64,000 bases of DNA from Torymus aiolomorphi. Its lineage: Eukaryota > Arthropoda > Insecta > Hymenoptera > Torymidae. The stretch spans positions 77,786,029-77,850,028 of the forward strand of contig CM070873.1 in NCBI GenBank assembly GCA_036365515.1. Direction: 5' to 3'. Numbering within the stretch: the first letter of the stretch is position 1; every line of letters begins with the position of its first letter. The notes beneath the pieces are model-generated. The model saw only the letters and a list, made by a program, of their open reading frames with translations. It was not told the DNA's origin and made no database searches. The position numbers and the translations under genes are program-made. Below, piece after piece: positions 30,091 to 43,531 of this stretch.

Positions 30091-33072
30091 CTCCTTGTGG
30101 CAGAAATGAGAACAGTGAAATATAGGCATACGCTAAGAAAAACAACACGAATTTGATAATGCATTAGTGACCTTAAATGACAAATTGTAATATAAAAAAT
30201 TTTATATTTTAGCTCCAGTAGGGGCCGCTTTTACTGCGTTTCTATATAAGATAACGTGTTGAGTGCGTTTCCTTGTTTGACGAAAAAGTTTAAAGTTGCG
30301 CGCAAGTCTTGCGCAACCATTAGCAGACTGTTAGCTCCAATGACTGCCTCTGCATAAATTATAACGAGGAACTTGGCACTTGGTCGAATTTCTCGAACAT
30401 TAAACATGCAAAGAGTCTGAGAGAAAAGCGCCATCGTTCGCTCTTTTTACGTCAATTAGACCGTACTTTTCGTAGCACTTGGCCAACAGGCTCGTTTGTA
30501 CCCGCATCGACAAGCCTCCCGCAAAACTGGAGCAGCAGCGCTCCACACAAACACATATACACACTGTTCATTCGACCAAACCCAGAGCCAGGTTGCTCGA
30601 AGCAGATGAGAGCGGCGGCGGCGGCTCGATTAGCCCGTATAGCGAGCTCGATTGAAATAAAGGCGGCTGAGATGGGAAACGCGTTGTAAAAAAATACGGG
30701 GCAGAAGCGAAACAATGGTTTACGCGCGCGCGCACCCACTAGCGTACACGTGCGATAATTAGCGTATCGGCTGAAATGCGAGCAATTAGTCGCTGGGGCT
30801 CGATTACTCGCCTCCTTCGTCGTCGGCTTTGTCTCGGGTCTCGAACTCTCGCCGAAAGGCGCGCTTTAAACGTCGCGGCATTCTTCGGCGGCTCGCAGCA
30901 CAAGCGCGCTCGTTAGGTTAGGTTCTCTCGCTTTCTCTCTCTTATGTGCGCCCGCGACTAACTAGAGCGCGATTATGCGGCCTTCTTGTTTTGGTTTTTT
31001 ACTCTCTGGAATTGGATGGCGATGGAGAGACGAGAGAGCTCGAATGTGATTGCTATCTGCATTTTATTCTTATTTTAAGAAAAGTAGGTGAGATGTACCA
31101 TATAAGTTCATGGATTACGTATGCAAAAAACATTGTTCGGCACAAATTTATTCGACGCAAGTGGTCATAATCCTCCAGCACACTAAAAAGACTCCCTCTT
31201 TGATTGCGGTGTGATCCGACCTTGCTCACGTCCTAGACGTTTTCTTTTATATCCTACAAAAGGACTGACGAGGTCGTCGTCAACGTCGCTCGGGTACGCT
31301 GCGTTTTACCTGCCCGATGCGTCACGCGCGCGACAACAAGCTCACTGCAGCAGACTGCTATGTGCAAAGGACGGAAACTGGCCGCGCGACCCGTGCTACA
31401 TTTTTCTCCCGTTATCTACTGCGCTGCGGCGCACGCTTTTTCCATCTACAGATGCGCGCAGGGTACTTAAATATTATACGGTACACTTTTTATTCGCGCT
31501 AGCGAGCGAAATGGCTTGCGTGTGGTACTTTACAAGCTCGTGTCGTATTAAAAGTTCGTTTTAATATTGCTCCTAATTCATAAATATTAAAGATTTATTC
31601 TGAGAAACAATAGGCTTGTTATTGTACATACTGACCGATAAGAATGATCTTTGGAAGTGCATTTCAGTTCGAGTATTGTTTTCAACGACTCATTTTTTAG
31701 TGATTCAGAAATCAATTAAGATAAAGCTAACCGTGAAAGGCTATGGGTATTGGGGATGAGTAATGTGCAATTGCTTTTGCACATTCGTTGAATGTATTGA
31801 ACACGCTCATTCCTTTTTCTCTTGAAGTTAATGATGTATTAGTACCGTATAAGTACGCGGAAAGATTATTTTTTATTACAATTTAAGTGCCATCAAGCCT
31901 ATTATATTAATACTGTGAACACTATCAGCTTTAATTGTAGTCTTGGCAAAAAAATGAAATATTTGATTACAAAATTATTGAACTATATAAAAAAAATAAA
32001 TTTTGATGCAATTTATACTAGAGATATGAATAAAAAAACCTTATGAATCTTAAACAATTATCCGAATATTTCATGTCTATACGAGAAAAGCAGTTACGAA
32101 GAAAATCGTAAATCCAAGTACTACGTTTATATGCTCTCTTGAACCTCTCGAAGTTGTAATAACATTTTCAGTTATTGCACTACAAGACCGTTACCATTTA
32201 TCTTCTTTCAATCGTGCTCCACACTTGAAAGTATTTCTTATCTCAATTGCAACCATCGACATGCTTTTCATTGAATTTATGAATTATGTCTCAAAATTTT
32301 TTACTCAAAAACTCTTAAAACATATTACATGACTTACGTGAGAAGGATACAGAATGTACTTTGAAGAAAGTTTTCTAGGTTCTATTCTAGTTCAACGTAT
32401 GAATATAACGTAAAACGTCGTAAATATGAATAATTTATGACGCATACGTTTTACGGCCTTTTTTCGATGCATTTTAATTGCAACGTTTCAAATTTGTTGT
32501 AAAATATTGTCCAGAATACATGCTTAAGCATTTTAGTTCAATATAATATATTCAAAACTCCGTGAACTTTATTGCATATAGTTCACTTGTGATGGATAAC
32601 AAAATTTTCTTCCATACAAATTGGGAATATATTGACGTTATCTTGTAAGAATAAATTCTCGATCATATATTTGCAACTTATTGACTTTTTGATCATTTTG
32701 TTTTATTTAAAGCGCACATTTAGTGAATTTGAAATTTCGATCGAATTCATTTCTCTTTACATTGCGAAAATTTAATGATGTTCAGTATTAATCTAGACGA
32801 ACAATCTGACAGCTTTATAATCTCAAGCTGGTTCCACTCGCTACGTGTAGCGTGCAATCATTTATATTCACTCGCGCTTATTCGCATTCACTTTTGTGTT
32901 TACTGATATAAGTAAGATTAATTGTCTGACAATTTGAAACGCATTTGTAAAATTACCATCAACACGGCCGCTATTAACATTTTCTTTCGATTATTAATGA
33001 AAGTTCCACGAAACGCTATCAGCGCCTCTCACTCAGCTAAAATAAACTAATAAATTTCTTTTCACCTTGCAG
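30091..33072. other. Non-coding stretch before the first coding exon
   Basis: CpG-rich from about 30.5 to 31.5 kb, then AT-rich. The last bases form the pyrimidine tract and TTGCAG acceptor before 33073. I read it as the end of a 5' UTR intron. No gene or named repeat is evident. Confidence 0.5.
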
Positions 33073-33158
33073 ATACGAGTCTGAACGCGAGCTAGCTCAA
33101 GCCGAGCTAAGCGAGTACGCAGCCTTAAAGTAGATATATATACACACAAACAGCGAAA
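33073..33158 (+). other. 5' UTR segment of the Akap200-like gene (start of first coding exon)
   Basis: A pyrimidine-rich run ends in TTGCAG at 33067-33072, a good 3' splice site, 86 bases before the ATG. I therefore place the exon start at 33073 and read 33073-33158 as untranslated leader. The bases just before the ATG (GCGAAAATGG) are a favourable insect start context. The transcript must then begin in an exon further upstream that I cannot identify with certainty. The alternative is that the TTGCAG is fortuitous and transcription starts close by; no TATA box or strong initiator is visible in the 100 bases upstream. Confidence 0.6.
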
Positions 33159-33386
33159 ATGGGAGCGCGACAGAGCAGAAGGTCCGTCGACATAACGACG
33201 ACGCCGAAGAAGGAAGGTCTGCCCGCGGAGGGCGCGGCAGCCGAGGGTGAGAAGATCGAGAAGCTCGGCGCGATCGAGGAGGCGGACGCGAAGCCGACCT
33301 CGAACGGTGTGGCGCCTCACACGGACGCGACTGAAGATAAAGACAAGGACAAAGACGAAGCCGCCGAGAAGGACAAGGACCAGGAG
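33159..33386 (+). CDS. Akap200: Akap200-like/MARCKS-family protein, coding exon 1 (residues 1-76)
   Basis: This exon encodes the N-terminus of a MARCKS-family scaffold related to Drosophila A-kinase anchor protein 200. In the family, this protein tethers signalling enzymes (PKA regulatory subunit in the fly) to the membrane and actin cortex. The protein starts MGARQS, which fits the N-myristoylation consensus (Gly2, Ser6). It is followed by RRSVDITTTPKK, the block I recognise from insect Akap200. Residues 17-76 are disordered, rich in Glu, Ala and Lys, and end in an Asp/Lys run (KDKDKDEAAEKDKDQE). The exon ends GAG|gtaagt at 33386/33387 after exactly 76 codons, so the intron is phase 0. Reading on through the donor gives an unrelated tail and a stop, which supports splicing here. 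Family identity is likely; PKA binding is inferred from the fly protein, and no RII-binding helix is visible in this window. Confidence 0.85.
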
Positions 33387-35591
33387 GTAAGTTTGCTTAT
33401 TTCTTTATTATATTTTTCCCATACCCCCGCCGACTTTAACGTCGTTTGGAAGAAACCATCTCCAAAGCTTTTCAAACGGCATTCAAAGGATTATGTTATG
33501 TCATGACCCAGTAAATGGCAGTTCTCACGTCGCCGTAGACTGCACATAGCTATAGAGGGGTTATGTAACGAGCCAACGGAAAACATTTCTGTGTAAATAT
33601 TTTGAAAATCTAGGCCGTACAAACAATATATAGTTAGCGTGAAAATTATCACCATTTTATAAAATAATAATTATGTAGAGCGAAAAAAAAATAAAGAACG
33701 GCCAATTTCGCTTATGAGTAAAACTATAAAATAAAAAAGCTATAGTTTCGCAAATTAACAAGACTGAGCTACATGCAGGAAGGCTTTGAGAAAAAGAACA
33801 ATTTCACCTGCTTACCAGCAGGTTTCACAACCAATTTTAAGCCAGGAGTAAACATGCGCCGCCAGTATGTGTGATAAAAATAAAATTCGTGTCACTCTCT
33901 GACGTCGCGTCTGATCTCATTTCACGTACGAATTTTTGTACATCCCATTTTTGATAAAGCAAGTTAAAAATACTTTTTATCATTTACATTGTTTAGAAAA
34001 AATCCTACGCGTGTATATTGCAGTTGTACTTTTCAAATTTATTTATTTTTAGAAAATTGCACATTATGTAAAAAAAGAAAGATGTCAATCTCACAGTGCG
34101 AAAAGGACAAATTGAACAATAGCAGGAGGCTATTGTCACTTGCCCAATTCCCAGCAGCCCTGCGAGTATGCACGAGGCCAATCACATCTTTCTCTCTCAC
34201 TCGGCAGCGCATCTGCATCTAAATCGTCAATTTCAAACTCGCTCGAACACTAATGCGTCTCCGGTGTCGTCCATCAACCTCGGCGTGTCCTATCTGTGCG
34301 GAGTATGGGTACGCGGGCAAGTGGCCGTTCGCTCGCGTATACGTGGGCGCCGCAGCCGCCGCCGACGTCTATTATGCGACCGCTGCCGCCTGACCTAGGC
34401 AACTCTCTGTCGCAATGTAATTTCTCGACGGCGGCAGCGGCCGGCCAGCCGGGCCGATCATTGCCCCGGATAGCTCTAAACTTAGAATCTCAATCTGTTT
34501 ATTTATCGTCGCGAGAGGCCGAGTGGATTGCTTGTTTTACAAGAGCCGGTTTGCTTTGCCCGCCGAGTATTCGTGTAGCTTGTATAGAGATAATTTGTGC
34601 GAGACGGGGGATATTAGGCGCCGCCCACGCGTTCGCTCCTACCGGAAAGCGGGCTTTTTTGATGAGGTGTCGATAGCCGCATTCATCTTTTATAATATTA
34701 TTTGCCGATTACTCAATTTTCCACGGCTACTGTGCCTACTTTACATCCTATAATCGCTTGCTATGACGGAAAGTCATCATTCGATGTTTTAAGGAAGGCT
34801 AGGATTTTTTATACTTATTTAATGTGTATGTAGTAATATGATTATTAAAGACGTGTACCTACTTAACACATAAAACGGCAAATTTATAGAATTGTAAATG
34901 TGTTGGGAAACAAGCACGAGTATAATTTAACTCTTATTGCTCTCGCTAAGACAGCCGCTAATTATAATATTTTGTCTAATTAGAATTGCAATATTGGAAC
35001 TCCAAAAAATGATTTTAAATTTATGCTGCAAATAAAACTTTATGGAAGAAATAACGTGTTAGTCAAAGGTCGGATGATTTCTCACAAATTGACTCGCAAA
35101 GTTTCGACGTAAAATAAACGACACTAAAACTCGCGTAAAATCCGACATTTTGAAGAGGCCGACTATCCGCACATAGGGGCAGCAGTCGACGGCGTATTCG
35201 CGCGAATATCTAGAATGGCTCAAACGGCTGGAGGATAGGGCGAAACTCGATATTTCCTCGATTGAGCAACCCCGGCAGCTGTCACGTGCGCCAGATAGGT
35301 ACCAAGCGTGACACGCGAGTAGACTACCTCCGCGCTCGTGTGTATGCGTGTGTAACTTTTCACCTCCACCTCCTCGTCCTCCGTCCCCTTCATTTCCGTT
35401 CGACGTGTGCCGCCAACCTGCGCGCCGGCAAGCCTGCATGTTATATCCTCTCTCATTTTCGTCCTGCGCACAATCGCTTCATTTCCCGTACGTGCGTATA
35501 CGTACACTTGCCGTTTTTCTACTCAAGCTTTTCCCCTTATGCAATATGAGCGCGTAAGAGCTTTGCCCGTCAATTTTTCAATATTTTCTTG

Positions 35592-35609
35592 TTTTTTTTT
35601 TTTTTTTTT
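35592..35609. repeat. Poly-T run, 18 bp
   Basis: Simple T run in intron 1. Confidence 0.9.
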
Positions 35610-36484
35610 ATTTATATACTACACTAAAGGCGCGAGGGGAATTTTTTTCATCGACGAGGGCTGTATTTTAACTTCTTCACCGTAGAACAATGTCGATGCT
35701 CGTAGAATACAAAAAAAAGCAATAAATCAACGCAAGACAATGCAATCGGTCTACCCACATTGTTTACTAATTCGCTATTTAAATAAACATAACCATCGCG
35801 CCGTCGACAGCGTAAGCCTCGCTCCCATCGGGCCTCGGCTCGATTAAAAATGCGCGTCTGTCCAGGCGCCAACCAGTCAGGCCCAGAAAAATCCTCCTAT
35901 ACAGCTTACATACTTTTCCAATAAATGCAACTCCGAGGCAGCGTCCCTCTCGTCGTTGTAGTCGTTTTTTTATCTGCCCCCTCCGTGCCTTCTTTAGACA
36001 GGTGCACGCGCGCGTGAGGCGCCTGCTTAAGTGCATCGCCCGGTACTATCGAGTTTCGAGTTCACTGTGACTCGGCCTCGCGGAGACGAAAAAAACACGT
36101 TGTGACTAGGGAGAGGCGGAGGAGGAGAAGAGAAATTCAAGGGGGAAAAAGAGGACAAGCGACGTGTGTGCGCGCACCTGGCCTGTGTGCCTTGCGCGCC
36201 TCTTCGCTTCTTGGCACACGCCGCGGAGTGTAGCGCTCACGCGCGCGCTTAGGTTTTTTCCTTCGAGATTTGACCTTGCTGAGGAAATTTTCAGGTCGAC
36301 TGCGATTTATGGAGAAATCGCGCTTCCGAGATTTTCTGTAGATAACGATTCTTGGCTGCTGAGATAAAGTTGTTGAAAACCAAACTATTTTAACATTTCT
36401 ACTTAAGATAATGTGTACTTACCGACAAATTTTAGAACATATATATCTTTTGCAAATAATAATAGAATTACTAAAAAAAAAAAT

Positions 36485-36720
36485 TGAGTATAGTATTTAT
36501 ATGTACGGAGCGCCTGACAGAGCTGTTTTTCCAAAAATCTACTCAGAATTTATTTAATTAAATAAAAGCCGCAATGCCGATAAATAGGGATCTGTAATAC
36601 TTCGAATTTTGCCAGTTTTAAAACGAGCGTATCTCATGGAAATGCTGATAGAATCGCACAAAAAAAATCTGAGCATAGTATTTACATACACGGAGCGCCT
36701 GACAGAATTGTTTTTCCAAA
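36485..36720. repeat. Pair of direct repeats about 186 bp apart
   Basis: A block of about 50 bp with ATAGTATTTA, ACGGAGCGCCTGACAGA and TTGTTTTTCCAAA-type motifs occurs at 36485-36533 and again at 36671-36720 with a handful of differences. Each is followed by a TTTATTAATTAAATAA-like stretch. It may be the remains of a tandem duplication or the ends of a degraded element. Confidence 0.65.
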
Positions 36721-38279
36721 TAAACGTTCTAATGTTTATTAATTAAATAATGAAATTGGGTTGATTTTGAGGTTCACATCGCCTGAAGTCGTCAAAATCT
36801 TTCATCATCTTATTTTTTTTTTCAGATAGATCTCAAATTCATCAATCTCTTCCTAATCAAGCTCTTTCTAGGAGGATGCTTTCAAACCGCCCAAAGGGAA
36901 AACCACGTAACCGGCTGTAAGAGCAACGACGTTTCCGTGAAACGACTAGATATCCGTGGATGGCCCAAAACCAATATCGGAAAATCTTTCAAGTCGTAGA
37001 TGTCACACGCTTGTTATGTGCTCTTTCGTCCCTTTTTACGCGTGCGACCTTGACCGCGCACGCAATGGGTTGGGTCTCGCATGCCACGCCGCAGGTCGCT
37101 ACGGGGTCAAACGGCACTCGGGCCCCCTTTTCCCCCTCATGCGCTCGTGACGCGCGGCGCTCGTAAAATGTCGCTTTACGACGCCGCGCTCCATTGTGAC
37201 CGCGGGATGCTGTGTTGGTGCGCGCGCGTCTGCTAAATTACGCCTCGTGATTTAGGGCCCGACAGGTGGATCAAGCTCCAAAAGAATAGTGCACCGTCGT
37301 CGTCGTCGGTTTCGGTTTCTATCCGTTTTGAAGGATGAGGCGTGCAGGGTTCGGTTGGTGCCGCCATTAGTCGCATCGACGACGGCAGCGAGGGAGTTTG
37401 AGAATGTTTTACGGCGGTAGTGTCATGCTGCGACCCTTTGTAATGCGGCGTTGGGGGGCGAAAAAATGTGGGAAGTGCGTTGCTTGTAAATAGCCACGGT
37501 TTATTGCCTCGTAAAGTAGGCTTATCGACGAACTTTTTTTTTTTAAATACGGTCGCTTTCGATCATCGATAGGGTCGTCCGGTGTGTTAGAGATTTTTGG
37601 TGGCACCTGTACGTAGACGAACTTGCTTAGAAGGAATAATTTATTACTTGATATAGATTTTTAGAAATTTCTAAAGCAATATTTCAGAGTTCTTTATGAT
37701 ATTGTGAACTAAAATTCCATAATTACGTTGGACGAGATAAAAATTGTAAAAATTTTCTTCTCGTGTCTCTCTACCTCTTGACAACCAAGCCTCTTGTAAT
37801 TATAAGCCAGACTCTTCTGAAAACTTTAATAACCTAATGCGGCGGCCAGCCTCGTGCTGCTGTCATTTTCTAAATAGAGTGCACGTACACATTGGCGCTC
37901 GCTTTTTCCGTGTGGACGTCACGTAGACGAAAGAGGAAGAGGAGAGAGAAACGAGATCGAGCCATAATCGTGTCGAGAGGAAAATTACACGTTTGCTCGC
38001 GGCTGCCGGAAGAAAGCGCGGAAGATACGCGATAAGCGAACGTGCAACAGCGCGCTCGCACTTGCCGGCCAAGTGACTCATTGGTGACGAGCTGCTGAGA
38101 ATGATCGACTCGCTGGAATTTTCGTCGATTAGAGAAGCGATGAGCGAATTAAATTGGGAGTCAGACGACTGGCTTTCTTCTAGCCGGAGCAAATGTTAAG
38201 TTCACGATAAGCACTGGTTGCGAAATTGCCAGAGAGTATTTGCAGTACGAAATTCTCTAGGGTTGGACGAATACTTTGA

Positions 38280-38427
<148 letters not shown>

Positions 38428-41400
38428 ACATTTACAGTTCAGGAGTTACAGAGTCGGTAAATATGGAAAAGAGGCAGGCAGGCGGTAGGTAGTTCCACTA
38501 GGCTTTACTGCTAACTTCCGGAAAGCTACGTTTAGGTGCGCGCGCGCACACACACGGAGAATATATTTACCAAAAAATTCTCCAGCCGTGTATAAGAAGA
38601 TTAGGGAAACTTGGCATGCATAATGAATTTACCAAGTTTAAATTTTTGGAGGGAGAATGCAAGGAAATAAGGTATTTATCTCAGCCGTATAATATACAAA
38701 TATTATGCTAATTCCAACTTCCGATTGTCGTTGATGTATCTCTGATGAAAAAGAAAAGAAATTCATAATGATGCGATGAATTTTCGGAGAAACTACATGT
38801 TTATGTTAGTCATGAGCTGGTATGTATCATCGTGATGTATCAAAGGAAACACTCGTTTTCCGGACATTCAGAATAAAATAAAAAATTATGCCAAGAACGG
38901 CAATATTATGCAATAGCGTTTAAACATAATAATTTTTAAAAACGTCGATAAAAAGAGTATTGTAGCATTGTATTAAGAACATTTGTTTGCGACGGTAAGG
39001 TTGAGGTCAGCTGCTAACGTATCATTAAATTATTTTTAGTAAATGATAAATTTTTTATACTGCTGACTAATGAGTCTGAAAAATACGTTTGAGCTGATAA
39101 GAGTAGTATCTAGTCATAACAAAGTCATAAAATTCATGTAAATACTCAAGGATTGAAAAATATTTTTAAAGCATTAATAACATTTTAAATTAACATTATT
39201 AATGGTTAATGAAATACAACATATTCATTGTTTAATCTGCAGAGGTGATTCTGCCGCACACATCTCAGATATCCTTAAAAATCAGCTTTCAGCGGATACA
39301 TTACCTTCATTACAAGTTATTTCCATAAACGCCTGGGCTCAAATAACGAAATGTGCTGTGGCTTCACGCGAAGCCTCGGAATTCTGAAAATCGAAAGCGA
39401 AAGCATGTAAACAGTCGAAACAAAGTGCTTGCTACAAAACACTCATCAGCCTTGAGATCGTGGCCCCTACAGTTCGAAAAATGCGAGTGCGAGAGCCGCC
39501 TTTTCTTGACCGAGCGCAAAAATGGAATAATTGACGCGTGCGCTCGAGCCCCAAAATTGGCTTTTCTCTCCTTCTCGCGCGCGATAGCTACGATTATCCG
39601 CAAGAATTGCCGAATGAAAGGCGGACCGCGTTCTTTTCAATTCTTCTCCGCCTCGTCACTTGTCAAACTCTCAGCACGCTCGTGCAGCCTCCGTTTTTTC
39701 AGACAAGCATATAGGGCCTTGCGTGTCGGCGAGGCCACGGGGAGTAAGAATTCCACGTTAAATGCCGGATGCGCGCCGTTCGATCATCCTTTTTTCACTT
39801 TCTCACGATGGTTGCACGTGCAAGCATTTTCGGGGCTCTACGGCACACGTATAATTTCGCTATTATTGCTAAAATGAGTATGAAACGGGTTAGATAATGA
39901 CATTGGTCATTACACCTTGCCCCCGGGCAAAGACTGCGCTTACAATTATTATTTAAGAAGCCTTCAGAAGAATATCATATTTTTGGCATTTCTCTCCTCT
40001 CAAAGGTTCTGCACGTAGCTAGTTTGCGTTGAAAAATTTTTTCTATTGACACACTGGGATGTGCTTTTTATCAAGTCGCTGTATTTTTAGACTTTTTCAG
40101 TTCCTCCTTTCTGGCTCGCTACTCTCGGCTGCTGTTTGTCTTCCGAGGTAGATTTCAAGATTCATCTTTGCTAGGTTAACGGTAGAAGTGAGTGCGCTGT
40201 TCCCGCGAGTAAACGAGACTCGTCCATTATTCGTAGACGTATTTGCCTTTGAAATTCGTGTAAAGAGAGTGCAGAAATGTGCAGTTAATAAAGCAGCAAG
40301 GTACTGCAAATAGGTAGATGAGGATTGAATCGGGGTGAAAGACTTTCGATATTCAAGTCTAGTCCATGAATACCTTCGTCTTTTGCAATATTTCTTTTTT
40401 CATTTCAACAAAGTTTGTTGAGGGTTGCCAAAAAAAGTCAAAACTCCTGAAAGCCCTGATCCAGCAGCTGTCCGAAAGCTCCTAAGCCTACATCATAAAT
40501 ATAAATGAGCCTCCTCGTATCATTTTCGACAAGCTGGTCGCGACGCTTAATCAAGAGACTGGAATTGGGCACGAGCTACAGCTTCCCGTCCAACCTATAT
40601 GCACGTGTAATAATAGCGGCAGCACCTGTCGCCGTTCTCGCGCGTCCTTCGCTGCCGTCGCGCGAGTTGTTTCTCGCACTCTCTCTTTGTTCGCTTCGAT
40701 GACAGATGCTGTCGTCACTATAATCGAATTGAAGAATGCGCGCTCGGCGAAAGGAAAGAGATACGCGCCGCTTGTTTGGAATTCACGCGCTTCTAAGAAG
40801 GGCGTGCGAGCGCGCGCGCTCTGTCCACATGATGTCGCTTGAAGCCAATTAGTATCGCGTTTCGCGCGCTGACACTTGATCGTTTCATTTTCTCGTGGGA
40901 TATAAAAGACGTTCATTCCGAATGGTGAATTCGAAGCCGCGCATGTATACAAGTTTTTATATTTGATCTTATCTAGCTGATTATCATTTTCATGTGATAA
41001 TAGCGTCATTGGGACAACTTTATGATACTGACATTTACGTTAGTTTTAACAAGAGACAATGACAATTTTAGATTGCGACTCGATCTCGTTTTGGAAAGAA
41101 TGCCGGATTTACGCGGATGCACAAACACTGCGCGAACAATGGGACTTCTACGCATCCCTTGTCTGCGTCAAAACCTTTGTGCTTCATCCATGCTGAGTAG
41201 CAAATACTACATTTTTTTCCTCTACTGCCACTATTTTCAAGCTCGTTTTAGCGGCATGCGCGTAACTATGCAAATGAATAGACGTATTCTTTTCCAACGC
41301 GAGCTCTGTTTCATTTCATCATACACGTACCGCTTCGATAATCTTTGCACAACAAACAAGTCTGATCTACTAGAAATCTCGGAACCGTTAACTTTTTAAC

Positions 41401-42284
41401 CGTTACATATATGCAAGTGTTTATGTTTTATCTTGATCTCTTATCTTCATTTTTTTTAAAAGTACTATGTTGCAAAGGTTCATTGAAGGGAATCTTTTGT
41501 AGATAGTTGAACGTCTAACCATAAATTTTCGTTGGACATGTTTCTTATCGCATTTTCGTTTTGATAAGTTGTGATAAAGCAACTGTATCCAGGAAAACTA
41601 TTAGTCATATGATGAGCCATTAAGCGTTTGTACAAAATGTTGTCTCATGAGCATATTTTTATAAGCATACTACTAAATCGAAATTACAAATTTTCCCCGC
41701 AAGGGATACAAATCGACGTTGCTTGTAGGTTAGTGCGTAATAAATTCATAGATTGCACTACTTCTCTTTTTCTTTATTTTAGAACAAGTTCGCGCGTCCG
41801 AAGGCGAATTTTATGCGCATGAATGAATTACACTGGCGTCGGCTGGCAATACTTGTATCTACCCACCTTATCGCGTACTTCTTGAGGCGCTTAGCTTGCT
41901 TGTGTGTCTTTATTTTCTCTCGACTGGATTTGTACTGACGTCAGAGGATATGCGTAATAAATTTCACCGTGCACGCTTGGTAGGTGGCGTTTATGAAAAG
42001 TTGAAAATCGATTTACAGGGATAGAGCGACCGTGTACCGAGGAGTCGTTGACTTTGCTGATTATAAATGCAAAGTTTATGTTTCTGTCGTGTAACGATAG
42101 GTACTTTTATACATGCAGTACAAAAGTACAACAATACGGTCATTGTGCTTAGTGTTTGCAATGCATTAAAAATAGCCGTTTCTAATGAAGAACAGTAATA
42201 CAAGGACAAATAAAATCCTTTATACCACTCTAACCTCAAAATCACAACTTTGGTATGATTTTTCGGCGCTCGTGGTATAAAATA

Positions 42285-42402
42285 CCGTTCGAAACGATTG
42301 CGGAAGTTGATTATTTACTTCATGTGACTTTTCGCACTCACTTCGCTCGTGCGAAAAACGTCACATGAAGTAAATTATCACCTTCCGCACCAGTGTCGAA
42401 AT
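42285..42402. mobile_element. Small foldback element
   Basis: An inverted pair covers 42300-42336 and 42349-42389: GCGGAAG, TTTACTTCATGTGAC and TTTCGCAC are mirrored with few mismatches around a 12-base centre. Outer TTCGAAAC and GTGTCGAAA bits extend the similarity weakly, so the ends are uncertain. Confidence 0.6.
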
Positions 42403-42742
42403 GTACTATTTTGATAATCGTGCTTTTTAAAAATCTGTAAATAGTGCCAGCAGGTATTCTTACTGCAATCAATATAGCCCAGGCAACTCGAACTCTGTAA
42501 TTAATTTATTGCCGTTTTCATGACAACACCTTTTATCGAATTCGCGGAATCACACTTTCACCGCGAGTCCATGCTATTTTTTCACTTCTTCCGTGCTATT
42601 GATATTTCCCGCGTCTCGAAATGTACTGGATTTTATAGCTAGATGTGAATGTATACCGTTTTCTTCCGATATTTGAAATACATCAATTGGCTTTTTGGTC
42701 TTAAGAATACTAATGGTCTCACTAAACTCAGTAAAATAGCTA

Positions 42743-42840
42743 CCCTGGTAGAAAATTAACCATAAGTTGGCCAGAATATGCTTAACCAGCATATGGCTTA
42801 GCCATATTCTGGCCAACTTATGATTAATTTTCTACCAGGG
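42743..42840. mobile_element. 98-bp palindromic MITE with TA target duplication
   Basis: Starts CCCTGGTAGAAAATTAACCA and ends with its inverse CTACCAGGG. The arms pair over about 45 bp (CATAAGTTGGCCAGAATATG and inverse). TA lies on both sides (42741-42742 and 42841-42842), the usual target of Tc1/mariner-type elements. Confidence 0.75.
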
Positions 42841-42865
42841 TATAGTCAATATTTTAGCATTAATA

Positions 42866-43524
42866 CACTGAAAAAAATAGTCTATAAAAAATTATTAAAT
42901 TATCTAGGAAAATTTACTATGTTGTATGCGAACAGAGCGACAGACTTGAATTGTTTTAAATTTTACAATGTTTTCTATCAAATTTTACAAGACTGGAAAG
43001 TAAAGTGGAAATTCATCAAGAAAAAGAAATCTGCAGTGATCGGGAATCGAACCCTAGCCCCCTGGGCCAGAAGCCGCGCTCTTACTCGCTACGCCAACGT
43101 GTTCTTACGGGTATGACGTTTCGACTCGTCTATATTTGCTACAGCTTGAGGTTATGTTGACTCGCCAACTACAGACATTAGCAGACGATAACTCAATTTT
43201 TACTATGTTGGCTTGTAAAAATTCATATAACCTTCTGTCAATTATTAAAATGTCTGAAATTTACGATGTAGTATAGTAAAATTTGTGGCAAATTCTTGTC
43301 AAAAATTGTACAAAATATGTACTAAAAATTATTTCATGTCATATTAATCTTTCGCTCATAATTTTTTACTATGTTACTTAGTAAATTTTATAGCCATTTC
43401 TATTAATTTTTCATCAATGTTATATTGATAATTACTAAAAGTTGACTAAATAGGCTTAGAATACAAGTCTGTCGCCCCATTACTAGCGAACATAGTAATT
43501 TTTCAACAAACATTTTTCTCCGTG
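42866..43524. mobile_element. CACTG-family element, 659 bp, containing a tRNA-like segment
   Basis: Begins CACTGAAAAAAATAGTCTAT and ends TTTTTCTCCGTG, with TA on both sides (42864-42865 and 43525-43526). Inside both ends are inverted blocks: TTTACTATGTT with GCGAACAGAGCGACAGACTTG on the left and CAAGTCTGTCGCCCCATTAC with GCGAACATAGTAA on the right. Between them lies a tRNA-like piece on the minus strand. No protein is encoded. Confidence 0.65.
43036..43100 (-). other. tRNA-like sequence (box A and box B), SINE or tRNA relic
   Basis: On the minus strand, TGGCGTAGCGAG (43085-43096) resembles the pol III box A at 10 of 12 positions, and GGTTCGATTCC (43043-43053) is a perfect box B. Spacing is within the tRNA range. 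The T arm is recognisable (GGG/CCC around TTCGATT), but the acceptor stem does not pair, so this is not an intact tRNA. It is most likely a tRNA-derived SINE head or captured tRNA relic inside the surrounding element. Confidence 0.55.
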
Positions 43525-43531
43525 TATAGTA

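Noticed and set aside
30913..30922. TTAGG telomere-type repeat
   Set aside because: Only two units; expected by chance.
33387..33506. Read-through of coding exon 1 past 33386 as a 115-residue protein
   Set aside because: The strong GTAAGT donor and the in-frame continuation in exon 2 make splicing much more likely; the read-through tail is unlike the family.
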